A DNA stretch of 64,000 bases from Ectocarpus siliculosus. Its lineage: Eukaryota; Sar; Phaeophyceae; Ectocarpales; Ectocarpaceae. The position numbers and the translations under genes were made by a program. The DNA lies in contig FN649753.1 of NCBI GenBank assembly GCA_000310025.1, forward strand, positions 213,236 through 277,235, read 5' to 3'. The notes below the pieces were generated by a model. It was not told the origin of the DNA. It saw only the letters and a list, made by a program, of their open reading frames with translations, and ran no database searches. Positions 1 to 10,451 of the stretch are shown in pieces. Positions within the stretch are counted from its first letter, which is position 1, and every line of letters begins with the position of its first letter.

Positions 1-938
1 GCGCAGGGCAGACGAGAGGCGCAGGGCAGGTGGAGTTAGGGATCGATGGTGAGACGGACAAAAGAACGGCCCCTCACATGTTTAGCGTGGTGCAACGCGC
101 CGAAGACGACACTATCACAAAAAACATCACCACACCAACAGCACCAACACCAACACCGACACTGACAACCGACAACACCAAGAACGACAACACCAACACC
201 AAGAACACCAACAACAAACATATGTGTCACCTGAAGGTAAGATGGTGTTCACCCGCCCCTGTTCGCCGGCCGACCCTTCACACGGGCCCCACCGTCGACG
301 GCTCTCTGCCGCCTTCCTCTACTCATCCGGTCCTTCAAAGCACCAGCGACTTTGTGCCGCCTCGCCTTCAGCCTATCGTTGAGCTCGCCCTTGTGAGCAC
401 ACAAGCGCGGTGGGGTTTGGGAGGGGGCAGCGAAAAAGTAATTCGTTGCATGCGTAGTTAGTTGTTCGTGTTCGGTGAGTGGAAGAAGAAAACGCTATCG
501 TTTCGTATTCAGACGAAGAACGGCGAAATTTGTTCGTCATATGTAGGGAGGTTTTTGACAGCCAGCTACCCCTCCGCAGCTAGAGCCCCCTAATTGAACG
601 ACACGCAGGAGGGACCCTCGCTTTCAGCCCAACTTGCGAAGGCATTTTTGGAGGGGGGAAACTCGTAGACACTGACTGGGAACCAACTGCTGTAGATTAC
701 CAACCAGCTGCTCCCGGAACTCAAGCGATGATGAAATTGGTCAACGGATGGCGTGGTGCCTAGCGCTGTTGGAGATCACATCTCGGTGGAAAGGGTGGCA
801 AGTTTGGCTGCGCGGAAGCAAGGGGCACACTCGATATACTCTGCCTTCCCTTGCACACGAACACACCGACTACAGCAAGTACATCCTTCGAGAAACACGC
901 CAGGGGGCAAAATAAATCCAGCAAGAAAGGCGGCGGCA
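1..938. other. Intergenic, no gene recognised
   Basis: This stretch lies downstream of the cardiolipin synthase stop. It contains an ACC/AAC-rich simple-sequence tract at about 118-220, which makes open frames of Thr/Asn- or Cys/Val-rich composition on the two strands. I see no domain, no splice-compatible exon chain and no RNA gene here. The part next to 939 is probably the 3' UTR of the minus-strand gene. Confidence 0.4.
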
Positions 939-2592
939 TCAACGCAGCCGGCGGCAGCACACGCGCACCTTCCTGACCCGCATGCGCTCCCGCCCGACCC
1001 CCATCCTCTCCCTGACCAGCACCTCCCTCTCGCGGTACCGCTCCTGAAGGTTCTCCCTCTGAATCATGAGGCGCTTGCCGAGCCTTCCCTTGGGCTTCAG
1101 CCCGGACACCAGGAGGTAGTTGACTCCCGACGCTAACGTGGCCACCCCGGTGCCGACGCTGGTTGTTGCCCAGTGTCCAGGCACGCATAACAACACGTTC
1201 GTGCGGGTTCGTCGTGTATTGTGGTTGGTGTTTTCACGAGTAGGTGCGGGCAAAGGTCGCGGTGGGCAAGGGGGGGGGGGGTCAAGGGACAACGTTAGTC
1301 GACAAAATGTAGGCCAGAACCTATGTGGCGCACCACCAGCAGACCGAACCAAATGTACGGTAGAACCATAGAGGTGTGTGTGGTGGTTTGACAGCCAGTT
1401 ACATGGGCTGGGTGTGTCGAAGGTGTAACAGGCAAGGCGGTTAAGTGTAGCCATTTGTTACGCGTGCTGCGTTCGAGTCACTTTTTCCCCAGTGATCACT
1501 ATGACCTATCTCTTCCGAAACGGGTCGCAGACGGCACTCCTGAGAGAGACCTACGCCTCCAACGGTTGGGCCGCTCTATTGAGTGTGTTACGGCAGACAA
1601 CGACCGCCACGAGGCAAAATCGTCAAAAAGGGGGGGGGGGGGGGAGGGCGAGGATGCATCGTGACCAATCACCAAATGTTTTGTTACAGAAAAGAGTATT
1701 GACAACACCCTAACGGTTGCGAGAGATGTTCTACAAGCTAGAAGCCTAGTATCGCTGACTGATAGGGAAAGAGTCCACTATGGTTGTACACCGCTTCCTA
1801 CACTATTCCCTCGTTCCCCCGCTTACCACAAGGCGGAAAACACGGCGTCTCCTGGGACGAGGTAGACGGAGTTGGTCAGTCCCAGCCAGAGCGTGCCGAA
1901 CTGCAGAACGGTGTTCACCTTTCACGGTGATGTCGACAACAACAACAAAAAAGGGGAGGGGGAAGAAGAAAGTCAGGGCAGACCAAACGTGTTGGCAGGG
2001 AGCTTTGAGAGACGGGAGGGAGTTGTGTGTCTTCTCTATTTCTGAAGGTGCTGCTGGTGTTGTATTAGGAATAAAGGACATGTTGGGTGCGCGACAAGGT
2101 CATTGCCAGCTACCACCCTGTGCCGTGCATGCGGATCGAGCGACGTTACGAGACGCGCTTCCAACAAAGAAAACGAATATTTAGCGTCAGTACATCTGTA
2201 CATCCACACTGCGCGCAACGGTGTCCAGCAGCGGCAGCAATATCAACAACAGACCGAGGAAGTAGCAGCAGCAGCAGCAGCAACCACGTGGGTACAAGCA
2301 GCGGCAACGTTTGAGCAAAACAAGCAGCAGCAGCAGCAGTTGTCCTCACTTTGCTGAGAGTGCTGGGAGTGACCTTGTAATCGAGGGAGTCGAGGTCGAA
2401 GAAAGCGTCTCCCTCTCTTCGAGTCTTGAAGCGGTAGGCAATGGACCCCGCGATGAGAAGCGCGTCGCGCCCCACCATTAGTGCCTGGACAAGGCAAGGA
2501 CAGGAAAAAACAACACCGAGAGTCATTAACAGCGGTCTCGTCATCAAAGCTCTTCTCCAGCCCTTGGCCTTTCGTCAATGCCGTTCTTACTG

Positions 2593-2661
<69 letters not shown>

Positions 2662-5381
2662 CTCTCTCTGTGTCTCTCCCTCATTCTCTGTCTCGTTGTC
2701 CCTCTCTCTCCTTCTCTGCCCCTCTCTGTGTCCCTCTCTCTCTCGTCCACCCCCGCTTCTCTCTCTATCCCCTCTCGCCACCCATTTCCCTCAACACCTT
2801 CCTCACCACAAGGGCAGTAGGAACGATTCCCTGCTGACCCAGAGCCAGGGCCACCGTGGTGACCATCACTTTGTCGGCCAAAGGGTCCAAGAACCCGCCA
2901 AGCACTGACTGTGATGCGGTCGGTTGGAGAACAAACGGAGAAAACATTTCAAGGGTGATGTCGTACAAGAACGGTTTCGATAACACATGATCATCGGGAG
3001 TCCAACAGATGTATTGTAGGTATTTCATGTCGGGCGCTACATTATCTTTGTTTCTGAGATATGCGCTACCATACTGTTCAGGAGCGACGGGGAAGAAATA
3101 GCGGAGTGAAGGGCTGGCAGCTTCCCGAAACGACGCGCAGCCCCAAAAGAGAACCCGCTGCAAAACGTCGGGGCTGCTATGTAGAGCTAAGTACAACGGT
3201 GCCCCCCGCTCTACTTTGAGACAACTGCAATGCTTCTTCTTTCCGTGGCAAATCAATTTCTCCCTGCCCCCCCCCCGCCCCCGCCCAATGATGGTGATTC
3301 CGAACAACTAAACCTGTTCGCGAATAGAAAACATGCGGGCACGAGGCATTTCGAAGGCATGCGCATTCGCGGGAAGCACAAATGCCAGCAGCAAGACCTC
3401 GACACACCCGAGGTACGGGCATGTCGCGAGTCCGGCAGCTGGCGCTTGTGCCTCTCTCGCGAACGCGCATACCGTCGAAATGCTTCGTTCCCACGATCTT
3501 CTATCCGCGAAACAGGCATGCTTGTTAGGAAACCCATCACTTGTATCAGTTCGTGGGGAGGAAACAGGGTGGAGACGCTGTGCCACCGAACGGAAGGAGC
3601 ATTGAAGTTGTCTCAAAGCAAAGCAGGGGGCAGCGCTGTACATAGCTATACACAGCAGCAGCAGCAGCAGCCGCAGCGACGACTACGGCCGTTGTTCCTC
3701 ACCGTTTGCTTCCACTTCCGTGCGATGTATCCGTCCAGCCAGTCCGTTAAGCTCGCCGCCAGCAACCCTGGAAAAAAAACAGCACAGCAACAACAAGCAT
3801 CACGCACAAGGGATCTTATGAGAGACCGCTTCCGTTATCATCAACGCACGGTGAAGCTCGGTAACTTCGTCAACAGCACCAGTGGGGCTACGTATGTATT
3901 TAATCGTATCCGTGCTTTGCATGGGTAACCTCCGGACCAAACGGGCACCATCGAGCGTATCGACTACGACCAAAAAGAGAACACGTGAACAACAAGACAC
4001 AAAGGGCGTGGGCAAGCCGCTGAGCGCCCGCAGGATATGGTACAAGTGCGAGGCACAAACAAAACAGAAACCCGCGATACACGAAAAGCCCACCGGACGC
4101 CGTCGCACATCGAACCCGCGAATATTTCCCGCAGGGTGCGCGTATAGACAAAAAGTTTCTAGGATAATCCCGCACAACAGGAGACGGATGTGACACGTCA
4201 AGGAAAAAAAATATGCCACAAGGACAAACTTGTGCCACCACTCAGTCACGCGGGCTGTGCGGGATAGATACCCTACCCCGCCCTCGGAGAGATAAAAAGG
4301 CGTCTACGGGGACCAAGGAATCTCTCTCACCGGCGAGAGCTAGCTCATGCTGGGAGGTGACGATGAGGCTGGCCAGGACAGGGCAGAAGGCTATCCGACC
4401 CATAGTGATCATGTTTGGCACGGTCCACACACGGTCGGATTCCTTTTCCGCGACGACATTGGAGGGGGAACGCACCAAGCACAGGACAGGCAGGAGAGGA
4501 AGGGTGGACATAAAAAAATTACGTACACGCCAAACAGAGAGGGGTCAGAGGGAAAGGCGACAGGCGCGCGGTCGACAGGATGGGTGTGTGAGCGGTTTCC
4601 ACTCGCGTGCAAATCAATCGACAACAACGACAACAACGACAACAAGTTAAGAACGTAACGAAGGTGATGAAGGTGAAGCTCGCGCGAGAAAGACTACGAA
4701 GGGAAGACGGTACGGTATTTCTGGCGTTGTCACGTCATGCAAAACCCCGTGATGAAAAAACGGAAGCAGCATGTCACAGCCACACCATGAGTGTACAGTG
4801 CACGTGTGGTAGGTCCGAGAAAATTTGATCAGGCACACGGAGCTTGTGCGCACCCGCGAGCAACACAGAAAGGTGGGCGGCCCACACGTCCCAACCCTTC
4901 CCAAATCCAATCTGTTCCTCGCCACGAAAACACACACCTTTTCAACCATCGAAGCGGCTCCCTCCTCTTCCTCCTCCTCAAAACGCTCGCCATCGCGGCT
5001 GCTCCTGTCGCCCTCCCCCTGTTGTACTCCCCCCCCATCGTCTACCTTTCCCCCTTCGCCGGTGCTCCTGGCGTCGGTCTTGTATGGCTCCTGCCGCGTT
5101 TGTCTCTGTCGGCATTGACCGGGGCTAGAAGAGCAAAACCTCAGCGCTCTCCTTGAGGCAGCGACTGCCGGTGTCTTTGATCGCTGCTGTTGCCCCTGCT
5201 GCTGCTGTTGTGGCGACGGCGATCGTATCTTGGTGGAGTTCGAAGCTGCACCGCTTCTTCTTCGACCGGCGGTGCTGCTGCTGTGAGGTCGCGCGGGGCA
5301 CGATAGCGACGACGTGGGCTGCGGCCGTGACGTTGGAGCCGCTGTGACGGTGGCGAGGCATCGCGCAGCCGACAGCCGCAC
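939..5381 (-). CDS. CRLS1: Cardiolipin synthase, mitochondrial (CDP-alcohol phosphatidyltransferase family)
   Basis: Makes cardiolipin from phosphatidylglycerol and CDP-diacylglycerol at the mitochondrial inner membrane. I join seven exons on the minus strand: 5381-4938, 4442-4331, 3767-3703, 2908-2807, 2484-2350, 1918-1827, 1158-939. All introns are GT-AG, all phases agree, and the product is 389 aa. The first exon gives an Arg/Ser/Ala-rich, acid-poor N-terminus typical of a mitochondrial presequence, followed by a Gln run and a Glu run. Exon 2 has the conserved VPNMITMGRI start of the membrane domain. Exons 3 and 4 carry the CDP-alcohol transferase signature, split by an intron: DWLDGYIARKW, then SVLGGFLDPLADK, so the D-G-A-R and G-D-D residues are present. 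Exon 5 has the GRDALLIAG segment, and exon 6 VNTVLQF as in eukaryotic CRLS1 (not the phospholipase-D type bacterial enzyme). The C-terminal tail after KPKGRLGKR is basic and longer than usual. The junction of exons 1 and 2 (weak acceptor at 4443) is the least certain. Confidence 0.87.
2593..2653. repeat. (CT)n microsatellite
   Basis: A nearly perfect CT dinucleotide run followed by degenerate CT/GT-rich sequence to about 2760, inside intron 4 of the cardiolipin synthase gene. On the gene's own strand this reads as GA, so it is not its polypyrimidine tract. Confidence 0.95.
3188..3650. mobile_element. Foldback / long-TIR element in intron 3 of the cardiolipin synthase gene
   Basis: The left arm (about 3188-3410) and the reverse complement of the right arm (about 3420-3650) are clearly related. 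Both begin GTAC..CGGTGCCCC/GCTGCCCC, then pass through CTTTGAGACAACT, a poly-C tract, TTCGCGRATAGAA and GGCATTTCGA / AGCATTTCGA. The two strands therefore translate into similar peptides, which explains the overlapping open frames here. No transposase is visible, so this is a non-autonomous element. Confidence 0.65.
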
Positions 5382-6474
5382 GGGCGCGTCACCGTAGTAG
5401 TTGCGGCTGTGGCGTTGGCGTTGGCCGGCGCACCTGCTGGTATGTGTTCACGCCAACAACGGAGCGAAGGCGCACATTAGAGAGGGCGGAGCAACTTGTT
5501 GGGCCCTGTTGCACTTGCCACTTGCCATGGCTGCGTTTAACCCCCCCGGGACCAATAGGCGTAGTGTTTACTTAGCGGAGATGGTGGGTACCGGAACAAT
5601 CACGCTTCCAGCAGCAAAAGAGTTCGTGCTTTGCTATGTATGTCTGTGGTTCTTGCATTGAAGCACACGACTTCTCGGGGCTCCTCATGCTTTATTTGTG
5701 TTATCACGACCGAACTCTACCGCATCCATCCCGCCTACCAACCACGGTCATATCAACCAGAATAACGACTTTAGCCGCACAACCCAACCGGACAGCAGTG
5801 CTAGTCCAACCCTTTCGTTTAATCACGAGGGACGGTTGCCTAATGTCAAGGCGCGTTGGCTACACAGTACTCCACAGCTTGCAGTTTAGTCAGCATTTGT
5901 GGTGGCTCCGTGCGCGATGCTCACGGGAACCTGTTCTCTCTCAGGCGTTCGTGGATATGTAGTACATAGTGCATTCCATGAGGTGACCCGAGCCAAGCCA
6001 ACTGCAGAGGGAGGAACAGAGTATCCCACGCGCTCGTGGCTTTCCAAGAACAAAGGTGGCATAGCAGCGAGAGAGAGCGAGTGCGGAAACCGGCATCTAG
6101 CATTGTAGACTATGCATACGAGACAGGAGACCAACATGATGCGTGATTCCTCTAACAGAACCACATTGGAGCATTGCTTTTATCACCTGGCCGATATCTG
6201 GCGGCACCTGCCCACAAGAACCCTCGTTGCTCGCACCACCATGGCGTGCACACGGAGATACACGGTGTGCTGCACCTGTGCTGCGGCTGCTGTGTGCTGC
6301 GGTGGGTGTGCCAGTGCCTGTGTTGCTGAAAACACAACAATCACACAAACACCCAAGCCAGATAAGAATCGTTCTGCGGAGCCCCCTCAAGGTGTCAAAG
6401 CTGTGCTCTGTGCTTGTTGTCAATGCCGTGTGCTGTGTTCTGGCCACGGCACCAGGAACAGCAATAAGGCGGTC
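5382..6474. other. Intergenic region between divergent genes
   Basis: This separates the minus-strand cardiolipin synthase start (5381) from the plus-strand SSXT-like gene (6475), and must contain both promoters. CTG/GTG-rich tracts occur at 5170-5420 and 6270-6330. I see no coding exon that connects in phase to either neighbour. Confidence 0.4.
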
Positions 6475-7366
6475 ATGACAATTACCGAGAATGAGCTTCT
6501 GGAAATAAACGCGGACCTGATGGTCCTGATTCGTGAAAAGCAGGAGCAGGGCGCCCTGGCTGATGCCACTAGGTGAGACGGTTTTTTGAATTTTCGAAAA
6601 ATGGTCCGGTAAATGGGTTGCATCCTTTTATCAAGCATATGGTACGAACATGTTGGTGTTGGCTTCGGTGTGGGCTGCATCTTTGCCATGACAGCTTTCG
6701 GCCGGGTTCAAGGTCCTTGTCTACTGACCCATGTTCGCTTGATCGCTTGACTACGCTCTGCTGCTGTGCACTATTATAGACATCGACACGTAAATGTAGG
6801 TGTAGGTCGGTACAGCAATAGTCTTGTGTGCTTTCACGAGCCTACAGCAGTTGTAGTATACCTTAGAATCAGCACACGAGATAGAGAGAGCCACTACATA
6901 CAACAGCAGTGGCCACCGCTGCTGCACTGCTGTGAGGAGCAATTCGTTGAAAGGCCAGTCCCACAAGTGTGTACGGCCTGATTTATTAGAGGATGACGTA
7001 GTGCGATGTAATGTACTAGTCTACGTCGTGAGAGCTTCCTCTTCTTACCTACAGTAGTGTCCACCCTTGGTACACAGCAGTTACCGCTGTGGACAGCAGT
7101 AGTAAACGACACCCTGGGAACTCACCCAAACATGCGGTCGAATGAGAGGGTGCTCAATTTACGTACGCACATGTACCACGACTTGTCTCCTGGAACACTT
7201 TTTGAACAGGCGTCTTTCGTGTTGGTCGTAGCGCGAAACACAAAACACAACGTTGCCGACGTATGTATGGAAACACGGGACGTTTACTCTCTCCCCCGTG
7301 TACCCTGTAACAAGATGCAATCCTCGCCTTGGCGGTAACAAACGGGGTTGGGTGCTCTCTGTCTGC

Positions 7367-7440
<74 letters not shown>

Positions 7441-7945
7441 CTCTCTCTCTGTGTCCTTCTCTCCCCCTCTCTCTCTCTCCATGCACACACACACTATTGC
7501 CGAGATTTTCATTGGCCGGCCGGTTAGCGGTCGATGCTGTGCTAAATTAACATGAAAGACATACCAGACCAGACCATAAGCAGTGCGCAAGATGAGGAGA
7601 TTCCTTTTTGTGGAGGCATGGTTCGCTGGCGAGCTGCCTTAAACTGCTCTAAGCGCCTCAGACAGACTGCAGTCGGCACAACAGCGAGGTGCGTTGAAGT
7701 TGACGACAGCCTTCCTGTCTCCTCACCCCCCGTGCGCCCCCTACCGCCTCAGCCTTCAGATAGTGCTCCACAAGAACCTCATGCGGCTGCGCCAGTTCAT
7801 GGCCGCACCCGACGAGCCGATACCGAACGCCCCCAAGGATTGGATGCCTCCGATGCCCACACCGGACACGCCTCCAGCAGGAGAGAGCGACAGCGAAAGC
7901 GACTCAACCGGTGATGAGGTGCGACGTTCGGAAGCTGTGTATTAG
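6475..7945 (+). CDS. SS18/GIF-like (SSXT-domain) small protein
   Basis: Two exons, 6475-6572 and 7753-7945, join in phase 2 (ACT AG | gtgagac ... cctcag | C CTT) to give 96 aa. The first 55 residues match the SSXT/SNH helical domain of animal SS18 and plant GIF/AN3 proteins: ENELLEINADLMVLI, a linker with EQGALADA, then LHKNLMRLRQFMA, corresponding to the family pattern N..LI..I...Q..G...E......L..NLM.LA. In animals and plants this domain docks onto SWI/SNF chromatin remodellers and GRF transcription factors. The C-terminus is short, Pro-rich then Ser/Asp/Glu-rich, and lacks the Gln-rich QPGY region of SS18. The start is the first in-frame ATG of the domain exon, and an upstream non-domain exon cannot be excluded. 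Function is inferred from the domain only. Confidence 0.62.
7371..7430. repeat. (CT)n microsatellite
   Basis: A pure CT run followed by GT/CT-rich sequence to about 7480, inside the intron of the SSXT-like gene. Ser/Leu- and Arg/Glu-repeat open frames over it are artefacts of the repeat. Confidence 0.95.
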
Positions 7946-8483
7946 CGTTTTAGGCGCATTCGGCGTACCCGCGTTGTTGGTGTGACGTTTAGTACGTACG
8001 GCTTTCGGGTCACCGTGGAGACTACGTACGAATGCATTGATGCGCGGTATGTTCTGAGATATATCGAACACACATACAACTATGGATTACACTTTGTCTG
8101 TCCACAATCACAAGGCAGTAGACATTCGTCATCGCCTCCGGAACGAGGAAAAATGTGTCCTTCGAGGTGGTGTCTCGTTCGTTGCTGGCTGCGTTGCACG
8201 CGTGCCGCTGCGCACCTGCTGGAGCGCTCTGTTGTTTTGCGGAGCCATAGCCGGCCTGTGCTTGGATGTCAGGTCGCCTATTCCTGTGCTGTTCTCACAC
8301 CCCAACGACAGCGTGGTGCAGGCCTCTTGCGGCGCCTACCTTCCCGCTGCTCCCAACACTCTCGTTTGGCGATGACGAACACATTTATCGGCTTCTCCTC
8401 CTCTCTCCCTCTCTCTCTCTCTCTCCTCCTCCTCTCTCCCTCTTTCTCATGCTGCTTCTACCCTCCTCCGAACTGAAACAAAA
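7946..8483. other. Intergenic region, CT-rich leader before 8484
   Basis: The 3' UTR of the SSXT-like gene is probably followed by the promoter and leader of the next gene. The stretch 8390-8470 is strongly pyrimidine-rich (CTCTCT, CTCCTC). No coding exon is recognised. Confidence 0.4.
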
Positions 8484-10451
8484 ATGGAGCAGCAAGGCGT
8501 GCAAGGAGAACGAGCAACTCGGAAGGGAAAAGGCAAGCAGAAGCAAAAGGAGCGGCAGCCCCGGGCGGAGGGTTGCGCAGCACCTGGAGTAACATCAGCA
8601 CGAGCATCAGGGTCCTCGTCAACGCGAGTCGCCCCCGGAGGGGCGGTGAGATTGCTTCCCGGCTTCAGCGCTACCGAGACACAATTCGTTGGTGAACACG
8701 GCGGTGCTGGTGCTGGTGCAGCTGGTGCCTGCGGCGCTGCCATTACTGACGGGCAGCAGCAGGTTCGGGGAGGGGTGGGGAGGAGCCCGTGTGCAGGTCT
8801 CCCATCGGGAACAACGGCGTCGTTGTCCTCACCTTCCACCAGACGAAAGCGAAAGTCCCGAAAAAGGAAGAGCCAGCACGGAGGCGGCAGCGAAAGCAGG
8901 GGCAGCGACGGCGGCGGCAGCGACGGCGGCGGCGACGGTGGGTTGGGAACGCTCCTGTACGCGGGTATGCGCAGCCACGAGAAGGTTTCGCCGCACATTC
9001 CGAGCAGCTCCGCGTTCGTGCCGACGGCCTGGAGGGACCGCGTGAGCGGCAGCGGCAGCGGCGGCAGCGGTGAGGGCGGCGGGAGCGGAGCCGCCGCGGC
9101 CACCCTTTCCCCCGCCCCGTCTGCTTCCTCCGCTCCTCCTTCCCCTACGCCAGCCTCTCACGCGTTGGCTTCTTCTTCTCCGCCGGATGCAACGCCGTCT
9201 TCCATGCGGCCGCGACCAGCGAAGCCGTCTACATCGGCACCGGCTGCGGCGGCTGCGGCGGCTGCGGCGCGGAGCAAGGCGTCACCGGTCGTCAGCGGGA
9301 AGGCCAGGAAGCTGCTGGGCCGAGCGTCGAAGGTACCGCCAGGCCCGCTCCGCGGCGGCCGCGTTGGCGCGGCTCCGGCGCCTCTAGCCCCGGCCCCGCC
9401 AGCGATGGGCGGCGGACGTTTCGCCGCCCCTCCCCCTCCTCCTTCGTTCATCCCTCCGTTCTTCCATCCACCGTTCGGTCTCTCGCCGTACGGACTGGCC
9501 CCCTTCCCCCCAAGCCCGCTCATGGCGACGGCGACGGCCCCTCTTCTCGGAACCCCTTCCGCTCCCTTCGCCCACCCCCGTCTTCTTGCTGGCTCCCGTC
9601 CTCCGTTCGGCATGATGCCGTTCGTTCCCCTTCCCGGCGCTTCTTCTTCGGCACCCCCCCCCCTTCCCTCCGCGCTTCTGGGACCACCACGGCGCCCCCC
9701 CCCCAAGATCGACGAGGCCACGGCGGCGGAGATTCGCAAGTTGCGGACGTCCAACGTGTTGGCTAACAGCCACCGGAAGAACTTCGTCGAAGACGACGAT
9801 TTGGAGGTTGACGTGGAGGGGGGTGACGATGAAATCGAGGCCAGACAAGCAGCAGCGGCGGGAGCGGGAGCGGGAGCGGGAGCGGGAGCGGGAGCGGGAG
9901 CGGGAGCCGGAGCAGGAGCAGAGGAGGGAGGAACGCCTGTGCCGACGGCTGCTGCGACGACGCTACCGGCGCCACCACGACCACCACCACCTCGGACGAC
10001 GACGTCATCACAGCCACCACCGCCGACAACAACAACAGCGGCGGCGACGCTTCCACTTCCGACGGGGGCAGGGCCGTCCCTTCGAGTGAGCAACGATCAC
10101 GGTAGCGGTGGCGGCGGTGGAAGCAGCCAAGACAACGGCAACGGCAACGACGACGACGACGACGACGACTTTTCGCTTGACACGCCGTCGCGGGCACGAA
10201 GCCGTCAGGGAGAGGGGAAGGGGATGCCCTTGCCAGCTGCAGCAGCGGCAGCAGCAGGGGGGGGACAGGGAGACGCAGGAACGGGACGAGCAGGGGGTGG
10301 GGGACGGGCGGGAAGCCCCGCGAGGCCGATTCTCGCCCAGCCGTGGCTGCCGATGCCGGTGGTGTCGTCGGGGGCGCCACGGACGTCCGCGTTGGACCCG
10401 TCCGCCGTATCCAACATTGCCTTCGACGACGAAAGTGGTGGCCGTGCGTGA
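8484..10451 (+). CDS. Pro/Ala/Gly-rich protein of unknown function
   Basis: A single uninterrupted frame of 655 codons with an ATG in good context (aaaaATGG). It is not recognised. The protein is almost entirely low complexity: a basic KGKGKQKQKER N-terminus, Ser/Gly runs, poly-Ala, a Pro/Phe-rich stretch around residues 310-400 (repeated PPF, PYG and PLP), an (AG)n run encoded by GCGGGA repeats at 9858-9910, poly-Thr/Pro, and an Asp run. Two segments look like ordinary protein: a charged island at about residues 412-455 (IDEATAAEIRKLRTSNVLA, then an acidic stretch), and the last 30 residues with TSALDPSAVSNIAFDD. The acidic and basic blocks suggest a nuclear or RNA-associated disordered protein, but that is a guess. 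High GC also opens long frames on the opposite strand here (for example 9158-10093), so the coding call rests on length, the ATG context and the charged island. Confidence 0.5.
   Translation: MEQQGVQGERATRKGKGKQKQKERQPRAEGCAAPGVTSARASGSSSTRVAPGGAVRLLPGFSATETQFVGEHGGAGAGAAGACGAAITDGQQQVRGGVGRSPCAGLPSGTTASLSSPSTRRKRKSRKRKSQHGGGSESRGSDGGGSDGGGDGGLGTLLYAGMRSHEKVSPHIPSSSAFVPTAWRDRVSGSGSGGSGEGGGSGAAAATLSPAPSASSAPPSPTPASHALASSSPPDATPSSMRPRPAKPSTSAPAAAAAAAAARSKASPVVSGKARKLLGRASKVPPGPLRGGRVGAAPAPLAPAPPAMGGGRFAAPPPPPSFIPPFFHPPFGLSPYGLAPFPPSPLMATATAPLLGTPSAPFAHPRLLAGSRPPFGMMPFVPLPGASSSAPPPLPSALLGPPRRPPPKIDEATAAEIRKLRTSNVLANSHRKNFVEDDDLEVDVEGGDDEIEARQAAAAGAGAGAGAGAGAGAGAGAGAEEGGTPVPTAAATTLPAPPRPPPPRTTTSSQPPPPTTTTAAATLPLPTGAGPSLRVSNDHGSGGGGGSSQDNGNGNDDDDDDDFSLDTPSRARSRQGEGKGMPLPAAAAAAAGGGQGDAGTGRAGGGGRAGSPARPILAQPWLPMPVVSSGAPRTSALDPSAVSNIAFDDESGGRA

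Noticed and set aside
2441-2908. Ser/Leu-repeat frame over the CT microsatellite, and similar frames at 7.3 kb and 16.6 kb
   Set aside because: Translation of simple repeats inside introns; no conserved sequence.
9158-10093. Minus-strand frame of 311 codons opposite the Pro/Ala-rich gene
   Set aside because: GC-rich repeats open all frames here. The product is Gly/Ala/Arg low complexity without a charged ordered island, and the plus-strand frame is twice as long.
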